Of a stretch of DNA of 9,084 nt, positions 1 through 7,139 are shown in pieces. The stretch is from CAYZIC01 sp964478335 (GTDB lineage: Bacteria > Verrucomicrobiota > Kiritimatiellia > RFP12 > DVOR01): NCBI GenBank assembly GCA_964478335.1, contig CAYZIC010000078.1, forward strand, positions 1 through 9,084. The letters run 5' to 3'. Numbering within the stretch: the first letter of the stretch is position 1; each line of letters begins with the position of its first letter. The position numbers were made by a program, and so were the translations under genes. The notes under the pieces are model-generated. The model did no database searches. It was not told the origin of the DNA and was given only the letters and a program-made list of their open reading frames with translations.

Positions 1-966
1 ACCCATGGTGCCATGGGAGTCGATGTGACAGATGATGATCCTACTGCAGTTGAGGTCATTGCAAAGGCTAAGCTTGAAGAAGGTTGCACGAGCTGGTGCC
101 CGACTACGTTGACTCTTGCTGAGGAACAACTCGCCGCTGCGTTGCAAAATGTCGAGGCTTATCGCCAAAAGCAGACCTATAGCAAGGTCTTGGGCGTACA
201 CTTGGAGGGGCCTTTTATTAATCCAGCTTGCTGTGGCGCACAAAACCCAGACTTCGTTCGCAAGCCTGACATCGAGGAGCTCAAGCGCCTCAATGCGATT
301 ACGCCAGTTTCACAAATCTCTTATGCCGCAGAAATGGAAGGCGGCGCTCAATTTGCAGCGGATTGCCTTGCGATGGGCGTGGTGCCCTCTTGCGGTCACA
401 CCAAGTGCACCTATGCTGAATTCAAGCCCGCATATGCCAGTGGTTTGCGCCACATTACGCACTTCTGCAACCAAACGACCCCTCTTCACCACCGTGACAT
501 TGGCATCGTTGGTGCGGGCTTACTCTTGGATGATGTTCGCGCAGAATTGATCTGCGACAAAATCCACGTCTGCCCTGATATGATTGAGTTGCTTTTCCAA
601 GTCAAAGATATCGAAACCTTGCTCTTGATCACAGATTCGATGCGTGCTAGTCACATGCCTGATGGTCCCTCTAGCATTGGCGGACTCGATGTCATCGTCA
701 AGGATGGCGAAGCTCGCTTGGCTAGCAATGGTGCATTGGCTGGATCGGTGCTCAAGATGAACGTCGCCCTCAAGAATGTCTTTGAGGTGACCGATATGCC
801 ACTGAGCGTCCTGGTCAAGACCACGAGCTACAACCAAGCACTCGAATTGGGCATTGAGGATGAAATCGGCAGCATTGAGCCTGGATGCCGTGCTGATATC
901 GTCGTCCTCGATGATGAAACTTTTGATGTGTGCGCTGTCTTTGTCGATGGTCAACAACGCATCTAA
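1..966 (+). CDS. nagA: N-acetylglucosamine-6-phosphate deacetylase (5' end missing)
   Basis: This enzyme of the amidohydrolase family removes acetate from N-acetylglucosamine-6-phosphate, giving glucosamine-6-phosphate, in cytoplasmic amino-sugar and cell-wall recycling. The frame is open from base 1 (codons T-H-G-A-M-G-V-D), so the ATG at base 13 is internal: THGAMGVD is the end of the family's N-terminal metal-site strand, and the true start lies left of the window. 321 codons are visible; E. coli NagA has 382. Visible hallmarks are HLEGPF near base 199 (metal-ligand Glu at 205-207), GHT with its His at 397-399, HITHF with its His at 460-462, and the ITDSM loop whose Asp (634-636) is the expected catalytic residue. 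The usual THLFNAM segment reads THFCNQT here, followed by a normal PLHHRDIGIVG. The C-terminus (GSIEPGCRADIVVLD) is complete. A hairpin follows 17 bases after the stop. Family assignment is firm; strict substrate specificity is inferred. Confidence 0.93.
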   Translation, partial: THGAMGVDVTDDDPTAVEVIAKAKLEEGCTSWCPTTLTLAEEQLAAALQNVEAYRQKQTYSKVLGVHLEGPFINPACCGAQNPDFVRKPDIEELKRLNAITPVSQISYAAEMEGGAQFAADCLAMGVVPSCGHTKCTYAEFKPAYASGLRHITHFCNQTTPLHHRDIGIVGAGLLLDDVRAELICDKIHVCPDMIELLFQVKDIETLLLITDSMRASHMPDGPSSIGGLDVIVKDGEARLASNGALAGSVLKMNVALKNVFEVTDMPLSVLVKTTSYNQALELGIEDEIGSIEPGCRADIVVLDDETFDVCAVFVDGQQRI

Positions 967-983
967 TTGCCTACTCTAAAGCT

Positions 984-1022
984 AACAAAGCGGATGAGAC
1001 TCATCCGCTTTGTTCTTTTCTA
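984..1022 (+). terminator. Hairpin with short U-tract after nagA
   Basis: A perfect 15-bp inverted repeat, AACAAAGCGGATGAG (984-998) and CTCATCCGCTTTGTT (1000-1014), has one base between the arms. It is followed by CTTTTCT. This is the form of an intrinsic terminator for nagA, with a modest T-run. Only 38 bases then remain before the pta ATG, and I see no convincing promoter in them, so read-through or an attenuator-like role is possible. Confidence 0.75.
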
Positions 1023-1052
1023 TTCATACAAACTAGACACAAGGACATCCTT

Positions 1053-2066
1053 ATGACACTACTTGAAACGATTACCGCTAAGGCTCAAAACTCCGGCAAG
1101 ACGATTGTACTCCCCGAAGGCCAAGATCCTCGCGTAATCAAAGCCGCGATTCTCGCCAATCAAAACAACATCTGCAAAATCAAAATTTTGGGTACGCCCG
1201 CCGAGATTGCCTTCTCCGAAGAAGCCGCTGGCATGAAGCTCCCCGAATCCATCGAAGTCATCGACTACACCCAAGGCGACCTGCTCAATGAGCTCTCCAA
1301 TGCCTTTTATGAAAAGCGCAAAGCCAAAGGCATGACCCCAGCTGGCGCAGTCGAGATGTTGCAATCCAAGCGTATCTATTTTGGCGCAATGATGCTCGCC
1401 CTCAACCACGCCGATGGCTTGGTCGCGGGATCAATCGCCTCCACGGGCGATATGCTACGGGCGGCCTTCCAATGCGTTGGCACAGCCAAGGGCATCAATC
1501 TCGCATCCTCTACATTCTTGATGGGCCTCAACGAACCCACCCCTGGTGGCGAGAATGTGCTTTTCTTTGCAGACTGCGCCGTCAACCCCAATCCGACCGC
1601 CGAGCAGCTCGTCGACATCGCTCACGCAACCGCGCTCAGCTACAAGGCCCTCGTTGGCAAGCAGCCCAAAATCGCCTTCTTGAGCTTCTCCTCCAAGGGC
1701 AGCGCCAAGCACGAATTGGTCGACAAGGTCGCTCAAGCTGCCCAAATGGCCAAGGAGCGCTTCGACTCGCTCGGTCTTGACGTCGTCGTCGATGGCGAAA
1801 TCCAAGCAGACGCAGCTATCGTCCCTGCTGTAGGTTTACAAAAGAACCAAAACGGCACCATCAAGGGAGATGCCAACATCTTGATTTTCCCCGACCTACA
1901 AGCTGGCAATATCGGCTACAAGTTGGTGCAACGCCTCGCAGGAGCCAGTGCCATTGGCCCAGTGATCCAAGGTGTCGCAAAGCCCATCAATGACCTGTCT
2001 CGTGGGTGCAGTGCGGAGGATATCTATGGATTGCTCTGCGTCACCGTGGTGCAAGCACTCAATTAA
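1053..2066 (+). CDS. pta: Phosphate acetyltransferase (short, single-domain form)
   Basis: Pta interconverts acetyl-CoA plus phosphate with acetyl phosphate plus CoA. With acetate kinase it forms the acetate/ATP branch of fermentation, or acetate activation in reverse; no acetate kinase gene is in view. The protein has 337 residues, typical of the short form made of the catalytic PTA_PTB domain alone, without the N-terminal DRTGG region of the E. coli type. Signatures are VLPEGQDPRVIKAA (19-32), GLVAGSIASTGD (122-133), and the C-terminal block IFPDLQAGNIGYK (278-290), AIGPVIQGVAKP (300-311) and NDLSRGCSAEDIY. S316, R317 and D323 in that block align with the catalytic Ser-Arg...Asp set of the Methanosarcina enzyme. 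I chose ATG 1053 because AAGGA (1041-1045) lies 7 bases upstream and MTLLETI is a usual family start. The frame stays open upstream to 930, but that would overlap nagA and the hairpin. Confidence 0.96.
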   Translation: MTLLETITAKAQNSGKTIVLPEGQDPRVIKAAILANQNNICKIKILGTPAEIAFSEEAAGMKLPESIEVIDYTQGDLLNELSNAFYEKRKAKGMTPAGAVEMLQSKRIYFGAMMLALNHADGLVAGSIASTGDMLRAAFQCVGTAKGINLASSTFLMGLNEPTPGGENVLFFADCAVNPNPTAEQLVDIAHATALSYKALVGKQPKIAFLSFSSKGSAKHELVDKVAQAAQMAKERFDSLGLDVVVDGEIQADAAIVPAVGLQKNQNGTIKGDANILIFPDLQAGNIGYKLVQRLAGASAIGPVIQGVAKPINDLSRGCSAEDIYGLLCVTVVQALN

Positions 2067-2078
2067 GCATTCCCTGAC

Positions 2079-2118
2079 AAAATTCTCACCGTGTAACCAG
2101 TTACATGGTGAGAATTTT
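2079..2118 (+). terminator. Near-perfect 19-bp hairpin between pta and dprA
   Basis: The arms AAAATTCTCACC (2079-2090) and GGTGAGAATTTT (2107-2118) are exact inverted repeats. The inner arms TGTAAC (2092-2097) and GTTACA (2100-2105) continue the stem, with one G-U pair (2091/2106) and only CA in the middle. The A-tract on one side and T-tract on the other resemble a bidirectional intrinsic terminator. It ends 6 bases before the dprA Shine-Dalgarno, which leaves no room for a dprA promoter downstream of it. Confidence 0.65.
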
Positions 2119-2135
2119 CATCTTGAGGAGCCCCT

Positions 2136-3260
2136 ATGACCGATCGACAAATACTCATCACACTCAACATGGTGCCTAAAGTAGGCGCAGTCCATACCAG
2201 GAGGCTCATTGAGGCTTTTGATGGTCTCCAGGGTATCCTCAAGGCATCCCTTGATGACATTTGTCACGTCGAGGGTTTCTCTGAGCCCAAAGCTGCACGT
2301 GTTTATGACTATCTACGCTCCAATCGAGCAGATGTAGAGGAGTCCACCGCCAAGAAATGGCGAACCAACATTATCTCGTGGGATGATCCAGAGTATCCCC
2401 CAGCCTTGCGCAAGATTCCTAACCCGCCATTGGTGCTCTATGTCACTGGCAACTTACAGATTTTACGAGAAGAATCCCTCGGGATTGTTGGGACGCGCAA
2501 TCCATCCACCTATGGACAAGATTGCGCACGGCGATTTGCCATTCAATTTGCGGCATCAGGATTTCACGTCGTCAGCGGTTTAGCCCTAGGCATTGATACC
2601 GCAGCCCATCGAGGTGCTCTACTCTCCAAGCCTGGACGGACCATTGCCGTCCTTGGCGGAGCCCTTGACCAAATCTTTCCCATCGAGCAAAAACCTCTGG
2701 CTCGTGAGATCGTGCAATTAGGTGGCGCAGTCATTACCGAGTATCCATTTGGTCGCAAGCCTGATTGGCAGACCTTTCCGATGCGTAATCGCATTGTCAG
2801 TGGTATGGTTGATGGACTTTTGGTCGTCGAATCGCCCCTCAAGAGTGGGACCCGTATCACGGTCGACTATGCTGAGCAATTCAATAAATCAATCTTTGTC
2901 GTACCTGGTCGTATCGACTTGCCAGGTTTTAAAGGCAGCCATCAAATCATTCGTAATGGAGTCGGACGATTGGTTTTGTCACCCATGGATGTGGTTGAAG
3001 AATACTCCACCCTGCCGATGGACCTTTATGAAACTGACGAGAGTCAAGCCTTTGGTCAGCAAGAGGCCCGCACACCCCCTGCTGGGATGACTCCTGATCA
3101 AGTCACCATTTGGACAGCACTCCCAGCAGAGGGTGCCACCACCGATGAATTGGTTGCCTTAACCCAGCTCCCGATCTCAACGCTCTCCGCCCAGCTCATC
3201 CAAATACAACTGACCCGTCGCCTCGTCGTCAAGCCGGGCGGGGTATTTGTACGTGGATAA
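2136..3260 (+). CDS. dprA: DNA-processing protein DprA (Smf)
   Basis: DprA binds incoming single-stranded DNA during natural transformation and loads RecA on it; it is also widespread in bacteria not known to be competent. The 374-residue protein has the full three-part layout. An N-terminal helix-hairpin-helix/SAM-like region spans about 5-60 (LNMVPKVGAVHTRRLIEAF). The central Rossmann-like domain, about 80-290, carries GIVGTRNPSTYG (116-127), VSGLALGIDTAAHRGAL (146-162), AVLGGALDQIFP (171-182), FPMRNRIVSG (214-223), ESPLKSGTRITVDYA (232-246) and GFKGSHQIIRNG (264-275). A C-terminal winged-helix region lies at about 315-374. ATG 2136 is preceded by GAGGAG (2125-2130) at 5-base spacing. The thiamine pyrophosphokinase gene follows 12 bases after the stop, which suggests a shared transcript. 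No other competence gene is in view, so uptake of DNA by this organism cannot be concluded. Confidence 0.95.
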   Translation: MTDRQILITLNMVPKVGAVHTRRLIEAFDGLQGILKASLDDICHVEGFSEPKAARVYDYLRSNRADVEESTAKKWRTNIISWDDPEYPPALRKIPNPPLVLYVTGNLQILREESLGIVGTRNPSTYGQDCARRFAIQFAASGFHVVSGLALGIDTAAHRGALLSKPGRTIAVLGGALDQIFPIEQKPLAREIVQLGGAVITEYPFGRKPDWQTFPMRNRIVSGMVDGLLVVESPLKSGTRITVDYAEQFNKSIFVVPGRIDLPGFKGSHQIIRNGVGRLVLSPMDVVEEYSTLPMDLYETDESQAFGQQEARTPPAGMTPDQVTIWTALPAEGATTDELVALTQLPISTLSAQLIQIQLTRRLVVKPGGVFVRG

Positions 3261-3272
3261 AAGAGGTCCCCC

Positions 3273-3887
3273 ATGTCCCCAACCAACCAGCGAATAGCCA
3301 TCCTAGCCAATGGCGATTTCCCCCAAATCCCCTACCTTGAGCTACTGGCCTGTGATGGGGTCGTTTGTTGCGACTGCGCCCACCCGCAGCTCAAGATGAT
3401 CCAAATTGTCGGCGACTTAGACACGCTCTCGGCTCAAGACCGCCAAACCTACGCCGCAATCATCACCGATCTCTCCCATGACCAAGAAACCAACGACCTC
3501 ACCAAAGCATTTCGCTGGACGCGTCGCCACTACCCAGAGGCAACAATTGTTCTCTTTGGGTGCACTGGCAAACGCGAAGATCACACTCTCGCCAACCTAT
3601 CCCTCTTAGTTGACTTTGCCCAAGAGGCTTCAGTCGTCCTGTATACCGAAGCAGGTACTTTTCACGCCGTCCCACCAGGAGGCTCACTCCCCACGTCACC
3701 CGGGCAACAGGTCTCGATCTTTTCATTTAACCCCCAGCAAGCCATCACCTCAAGCGGACTCAAATATCCCCTCAAGAGCCTGACCTTGCCTCGGTGGTGG
3801 GTCGCCACGCTCAATGAAGCCACCGCTTCCTCAATAACCCTCACCGCCTCCACACCTGACCTCCTCCTGGTCTATCTCAACCGTTAA
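3273..3887 (+). CDS. thiN: Thiamine pyrophosphokinase
   Basis: This enzyme transfers pyrophosphate from ATP to thiamine, making the cofactor thiamine diphosphate in the cytoplasm. The 204 residues match the usual family size. The N-terminal catalytic domain shows ILANGDFP (10-17), VGDLDTLS (46-53), DQETNDLTKA (70-79) and FGCTGKREDHTLANLSLL (95-112), where the acidic and GxxGxxxDH elements bind ATP/Mg. The C-terminal thiamine-binding domain shows SSGLKYPL (160-167) and the LNEAT stretch (180-184), which stands where the family has its Ser/Leu-Asn-Glu motif. One deviation: the normally glycine position of the CCDGA-type motif is Cys35 (CCDCA, 32-36). The start is supported by AAGAGG (3261-3266) six bases before the ATG and directly behind the dprA stop. 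The symbol thiN follows Bacillus usage. No thiamine riboswitch precedes the gene; expression probably follows dprA. Confidence 0.92.
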   Translation: MSPTNQRIAILANGDFPQIPYLELLACDGVVCCDCAHPQLKMIQIVGDLDTLSAQDRQTYAAIITDLSHDQETNDLTKAFRWTRRHYPEATIVLFGCTGKREDHTLANLSLLVDFAQEASVVLYTEAGTFHAVPPGGSLPTSPGQQVSIFSFNPQQAITSSGLKYPLKSLTLPRWWVATLNEATASSITLTASTPDLLLVYLNR

Positions 3888-3928
3888 AGAGCGTGCGGAT
3901 AAGCATATCTCACCAAAGATGCCTATTT

Positions 3929-3948
3929 CATGGCAATTATTTGCCATG
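3929..3948. promoter_or_regulatory. Palindrome CATGGCAA-N4-TTGCCATG upstream of secA
   Basis: An exact 8-bp inverted repeat with a 4-base TTAT spacer sits about 90 bases before the secA start. The half-site TTGCCAT recurs at 3996-4002. The size and symmetry suit a dimeric regulator's operator. It is a poor terminator for the upstream gene, because the T-run (3969-3975) begins 20 bases after the stem ends. No regulator can be named. Confidence 0.35.
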
Positions 3949-3981
3949 CTCATGGATTTTAGACTATCTTTTTTTAATCAG

Positions 3982-4021
3982 TTATGCTATACTGCTTGCC
4001 ATTGTTAATAGTATAGTATAA
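3982..4021 (+). promoter_or_regulatory. 12-bp inverted repeat abutting the secA ribosome-binding site
   Basis: TTATGCTATACT (3982-3993) pairs with AGTATAGTATAA (4010-4021); the only imperfection is one G-U pair. The 16-base loop contains TTGCCAT. The 3' arm ends exactly where the Shine-Dalgarno AAAGGA (4021-4026) begins, nine bases before the secA ATG. If transcription starts upstream of 3982 it could form an RNA stem that influences ribosome access; if it starts near 4000 the repeat acts only as DNA, overlapping the -10 element. Confidence 0.4.
3985..3993 (+). promoter_or_regulatory. Candidate extended -10 promoter for secA
   Basis: TGC followed by TATACT (3988-3993) is an extended -10 element with 5 of 6 matches to TATAAT. 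No good -35 hexamer lies 16-18 bases upstream, where the sequence is a T-rich run. Transcription would start near base 4000, giving a leader of about 35 bases. This is the most AT-rich part of the window and precedes the secA-NYN-aminomutase gene run, so a promoter is expected here. Confidence 0.5.
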
Positions 4022-4035
4022 AAGGACACTTTTAA

Positions 4036-7000
4036 ATGAACATTTTTCAGCTGATTTTTGGGACAAAAAATAAACGAGACGTGAAGCGCTTGATGCCATT
4101 TGTGCGTCAAATCAATGCAGAGGAAATCCGCCTACAATCACTGTCCGAAGAAGCCTTCAAAGCCAAGACCGCCGAATTTCGTGCACGTATCCAAGCTGGT
4201 GAGACGCTTGACGACATCATGGTAGAGGCATTTGCCGTCGTCAAAAATGGCTGTCGTCGATTGATGGGCACGACCAAAGAGGTCTGCGGCCATACCCTCA
4301 CGTGGAATATGCTCCCCTTTGACGTGCAGCTGATTGGCGGCATCGTCCTCCACCAAGGCAAAATCTCCGAAATGCAGACAGGTGAAGGTAAAACCTTGGT
4401 TGCGACATTCCCCCTCTACCTCAATGCCCTCTCTGGTAAGTCGACTCACTTGGTGACCGTCAATGACTACCTCGCACGCCGTGATGCGCAGTGGATGGGA
4501 CATCTCTACAACTACCTCGGCCTCACCGTGGGTTGCATCCAAAACTCCATGACCCCAGAAGAACGCCGCGAACAATACAACTGCGACATCACCTATGGTA
4601 CCAATAGCGAATTTGGCTTTGACTACTTGCGAGATAATGGTATGGCAACCGATCCCCGCCAAGTGGTGCAGCGCGGCCACTACTATGCCATCGTTGACGA
4701 AGTCGACTCCATCTTGATCGATGAAGCCCGTACTCCGCTAATTATTTCTGGCCCAGCAAAGCGTAGCTCTTCAGCTGAATATGTTGGCAACAAGCCTCGT
4801 GTCGAACGCCTCTTTAAGATGCAGACCCAGATTTGCACGCAATTTCTTGCCGACTGCAAAAAGCTCCTCGACGAGGGCAATACAGATCTCGCCATGCGCA
4901 GATTGTACCAGATCTACCACGGCATGCCTAAAAATGCACAGTTTCGTCATTTGATCGAAGATCCCGCCGTACGTAAATTGCACGAGCAGGTCGAGGACAT
5001 GATGCTCACCGACATGCGCAAGCATGAGGCGCGAGCACTACGCGAAGAATTACTCTTTACCGTGGATGAAAAGAGCCGAGAAGTTGCCTTGACTGATCAA
5101 GGCAACACCGTGATCTCTCCTGAAGATCCTCAAATGTATGTCATGCCAGACTTAGCCGGCCAACTCGCTGCCCTCGAGGGCGAAGACACCCTCTCTGATG
5201 AAGCGCGTGCTGAGAAGCGTCGCCAAATCCAAGAAGACTTTGCCATCCGTAGCGAGCGCCTCCACACTTTGGACCAACTCCTACGCGCCTATGGCTTGTA
5301 CACCAAAGACGAAGACTACGTTGTCCAAGAAAACCGCGTCATGATTGTCGATGAATACACCGGCCGTGTCTTGCCTGGACGCCGCTGGAGCGATGGCTTA
5401 CACCAAGCTGTCGAAGCAAAAGAAGGCGTCGAAATCGAACGCGAAACCCAGACCCTTGCGACCATTACCATCCAAAACTATTTCCGTTTGTATGAGAAGC
5501 TTGCCGGCATGACAGGTACGGCCGAAACTGAAGCAACCGAATTTAATGACATCTATAAGCTTGATGTCGTCTCCATCCCTACCAATCGCCCCGTGCGCCG
5601 TGTCGATGGCAATGACTTGATCTACAAGACGCAGCGGGAAAAGTTTCGTGCTATCCTCAAGGAGGTCCAAGCCGCTCACGATCGCGGTCAACCCGTTCTA
5701 TTGGGCACCGTCACAGTGGACACCTCTGAGGTCCTCAGCCGCATGCTCCGCATGGCTGGCATCCCCCACAATGTCCTCAATGCAAAAAATCACGCCCAAG
5801 AAGCTGAGATCGTTCAAAATGCTGGCCAACCCGGTGCCGTAACGATCGCGACCAACATGGCTGGCCGTGGCACAGACATCAAGCTCGGCGAAGGCACCAT
5901 TTGGATGACCGAGGAGCAAATCAAATCCACCCTCGACCTTGATGACAAAGTCGAGGGCGGTAATACCTTGCGCAAATTACTCATCGAGCGCCCGGCTGGG
6001 CTCTATGTCATTGCATCCGAACGCCACGAATCGCGCCGTATCGATCGCCAATTGCGAGGTCGTTGCTCCCGTCAGGGCGACCCGGGTGCGTCACGTTTTT
6101 ACATCTCTCTTGAGGACAACCTCATGCGCCTTTTTGGCGCAGGCCGTCTCTCTGCGATCATGACGCGCTTGGGCCTCGAAGAAGACCAAGCGATCGAGCA
6201 CAAAATGCTCAATTCGACCGTCGAGCGCGCCCAACGTAAAGTCGAGGAGCAAAACTTCTCCATGCGTAAGCGCACCTTGCAATTTGACGATGTCATGAAT
6301 CGCCAGCGCACGATCATCTATTCTTTGCGTCAAGAGATCTTGATGCAAAATGCTGCCCACGACCGCATTTTGGATATCATCAATGACCTCATCTATACCC
6401 AGTGCGAGAATTATCTCCCCAGCGTCAAAGATGCTGCCGTTGAGAAGCTCTTTGACTGGATTGCTCAAAACTTCCCCATCGAGAATCGCCTCGAAGAGTT
6501 AACCGCTTGGGCAGGCAAGCCAGCAGAAGCCGCAGAGGCGATCTACAAACGGGTCGCCAAGGCATACGATGCCAAATGCGCAGCTGAAATGCAAGAGTCG
6601 TTGCCTTACCTTGAGCGTCAAATCTGCTTGCAAGCGATTGATGAAGAATGGCAAAAGTTCTTGCGCGCAATGGATGATTTGCGCCGGAGCGTCAGCTTGC
6701 GCGGCTATGGTCAACGCGATCCATTGGTCGAATACAAGCGCGAAGCTTACACCATGTTTGAGGAGCTCATGACCGTCATCAAGACGCAAATCACCCACAA
6801 TGCGTTTCGTGCGACAACCAATATTGAGAACTACGTACGCATGATGCAAGCGCAGCGCCAAGACGAGCCCTTGATCGAGAGCTTTATGGACGAGAGTGGC
6901 GACGTGCAAAATGATCCTGACACCCCAGCCCAAGTGCCAGAGACGATGAATTTCACCCTCAATGTCACCCCTCCACCTGCTGCTGCACCCGAAGCTCCCG

Positions 7001-7137
7001 AGATGCCAGATGCCCTCGCACAAATGATCAATGCTATGCCGTCCAACCAGCCCTCTCTCGCTGCCATCGGTCGTAATGATCCCTGCCCGTGCGGGTCGGG
7101 TAAAAAGTTTAAAAAGTGCTGTGGCGCGAACCAATAA
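4036..7137 (+). CDS. secA: Preprotein translocase motor subunit SecA
   Basis: SecA is the ATPase that pushes unfolded preproteins through the SecYEG channel at the inner membrane. All parts are present in 1033 residues (E. coli: 901). Motif I is MQTGEGKT (113-120), motif II VDEVD (220-224), followed by LIDEARTPLIISGP. NBD2 carries GRRWSDGLHQAVEAKEG (448-464), AGMTGTAETEA (490-500), TNMAGRGTDIKLG (606-618) and motif VI QLRGRCSRQGDPG (672-684). The scaffold and two-helix-finger region follows (RKRTLQFDDVMNRQR, DDLRRSVSLRGYGQRDPLVEYKREA in part). A Pro/Ala-rich linker (about 955-1010) leads to the SEC-C zinc motif with C1017, C1019, C1028 and C1029. Compared with E. coli there is an insert at about 79-90 and a long one at about 243-345. 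The start is fixed by AAAGGA (4021-4026). The NYN gene begins two bases after the stop. Motif VI has Cys-Ser where E. coli has Ser-Gly. Confidence 0.98.
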   Translation: MNIFQLIFGTKNKRDVKRLMPFVRQINAEEIRLQSLSEEAFKAKTAEFRARIQAGETLDDIMVEAFAVVKNGCRRLMGTTKEVCGHTLTWNMLPFDVQLIGGIVLHQGKISEMQTGEGKTLVATFPLYLNALSGKSTHLVTVNDYLARRDAQWMGHLYNYLGLTVGCIQNSMTPEERREQYNCDITYGTNSEFGFDYLRDNGMATDPRQVVQRGHYYAIVDEVDSILIDEARTPLIISGPAKRSSSAEYVGNKPRVERLFKMQTQICTQFLADCKKLLDEGNTDLAMRRLYQIYHGMPKNAQFRHLIEDPAVRKLHEQVEDMMLTDMRKHEARALREELLFTVDEKSREVALTDQGNTVISPEDPQMYVMPDLAGQLAALEGEDTLSDEARAEKRRQIQEDFAIRSERLHTLDQLLRAYGLYTKDEDYVVQENRVMIVDEYTGRVLPGRRWSDGLHQAVEAKEGVEIERETQTLATITIQNYFRLYEKLAGMTGTAETEATEFNDIYKLDVVSIPTNRPVRRVDGNDLIYKTQREKFRAILKEVQAAHDRGQPVLLGTVTVDTSEVLSRMLRMAGIPHNVLNAKNHAQEAEIVQNAGQPGAVTIATNMAGRGTDIKLGEGTIWMTEEQIKSTLDLDDKVEGGNTLRKLLIERPAGLYVIASERHESRRIDRQLRGRCSRQGDPGASRFYISLEDNLMRLFGAGRLSAIMTRLGLEEDQAIEHKMLNSTVERAQRKVEEQNFSMRKRTLQFDDVMNRQRTIIYSLRQEILMQNAAHDRILDIINDLIYTQCENYLPSVKDAAVEKLFDWIAQNFPIENRLEELTAWAGKPAEAAEAIYKRVAKAYDAKCAAEMQESLPYLERQICLQAIDEEWQKFLRAMDDLRRSVSLRGYGQRDPLVEYKREAYTMFEELMTVIKTQITHNAFRATTNIENYVRMMQAQRQDEPLIESFMDESGDVQNDPDTPAQVPETMNFTLNVTPPPAAAPEAPEMPDALAQMINAMPSNQPSLAAIGRNDPCPCGSGKKFKKCCGANQ

Positions 7138-7139
7138 CA

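Noticed and set aside
116..550. Overlapping + frame of 144 codons inside nagA.
   Set aside because: The nagA frame carries all the family motifs here; the other frame reads as low-complexity Ser/Arg/Ala-rich sequence.
930..1052. Upstream extension of pta to an earlier start at 930.
   Set aside because: It would overlap nagA and translate through the hairpin. The Shine-Dalgarno and family N-terminus support 1053.
3996..4022. TTGCCA with TATAAA 15 bases later as a promoter for secA.
   Set aside because: Transcription would begin at or beyond the Shine-Dalgarno, leaving no ribosome-binding site on the mRNA.
3888..4035. A standard intrinsic terminator after the thiamine pyrophosphokinase gene.
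   Set aside because: The only strong stem (3929-3948) is 20 bases away from the T-run at 3969-3975, too far for a classical terminator.
4138..4680. Open - strand frame of 180 codons opposite the secA nucleotide-binding domain.
   Set aside because: It is fully antisense to highly conserved SecA motifs, has no recognisable family, and has no promoter or ribosome-binding site.
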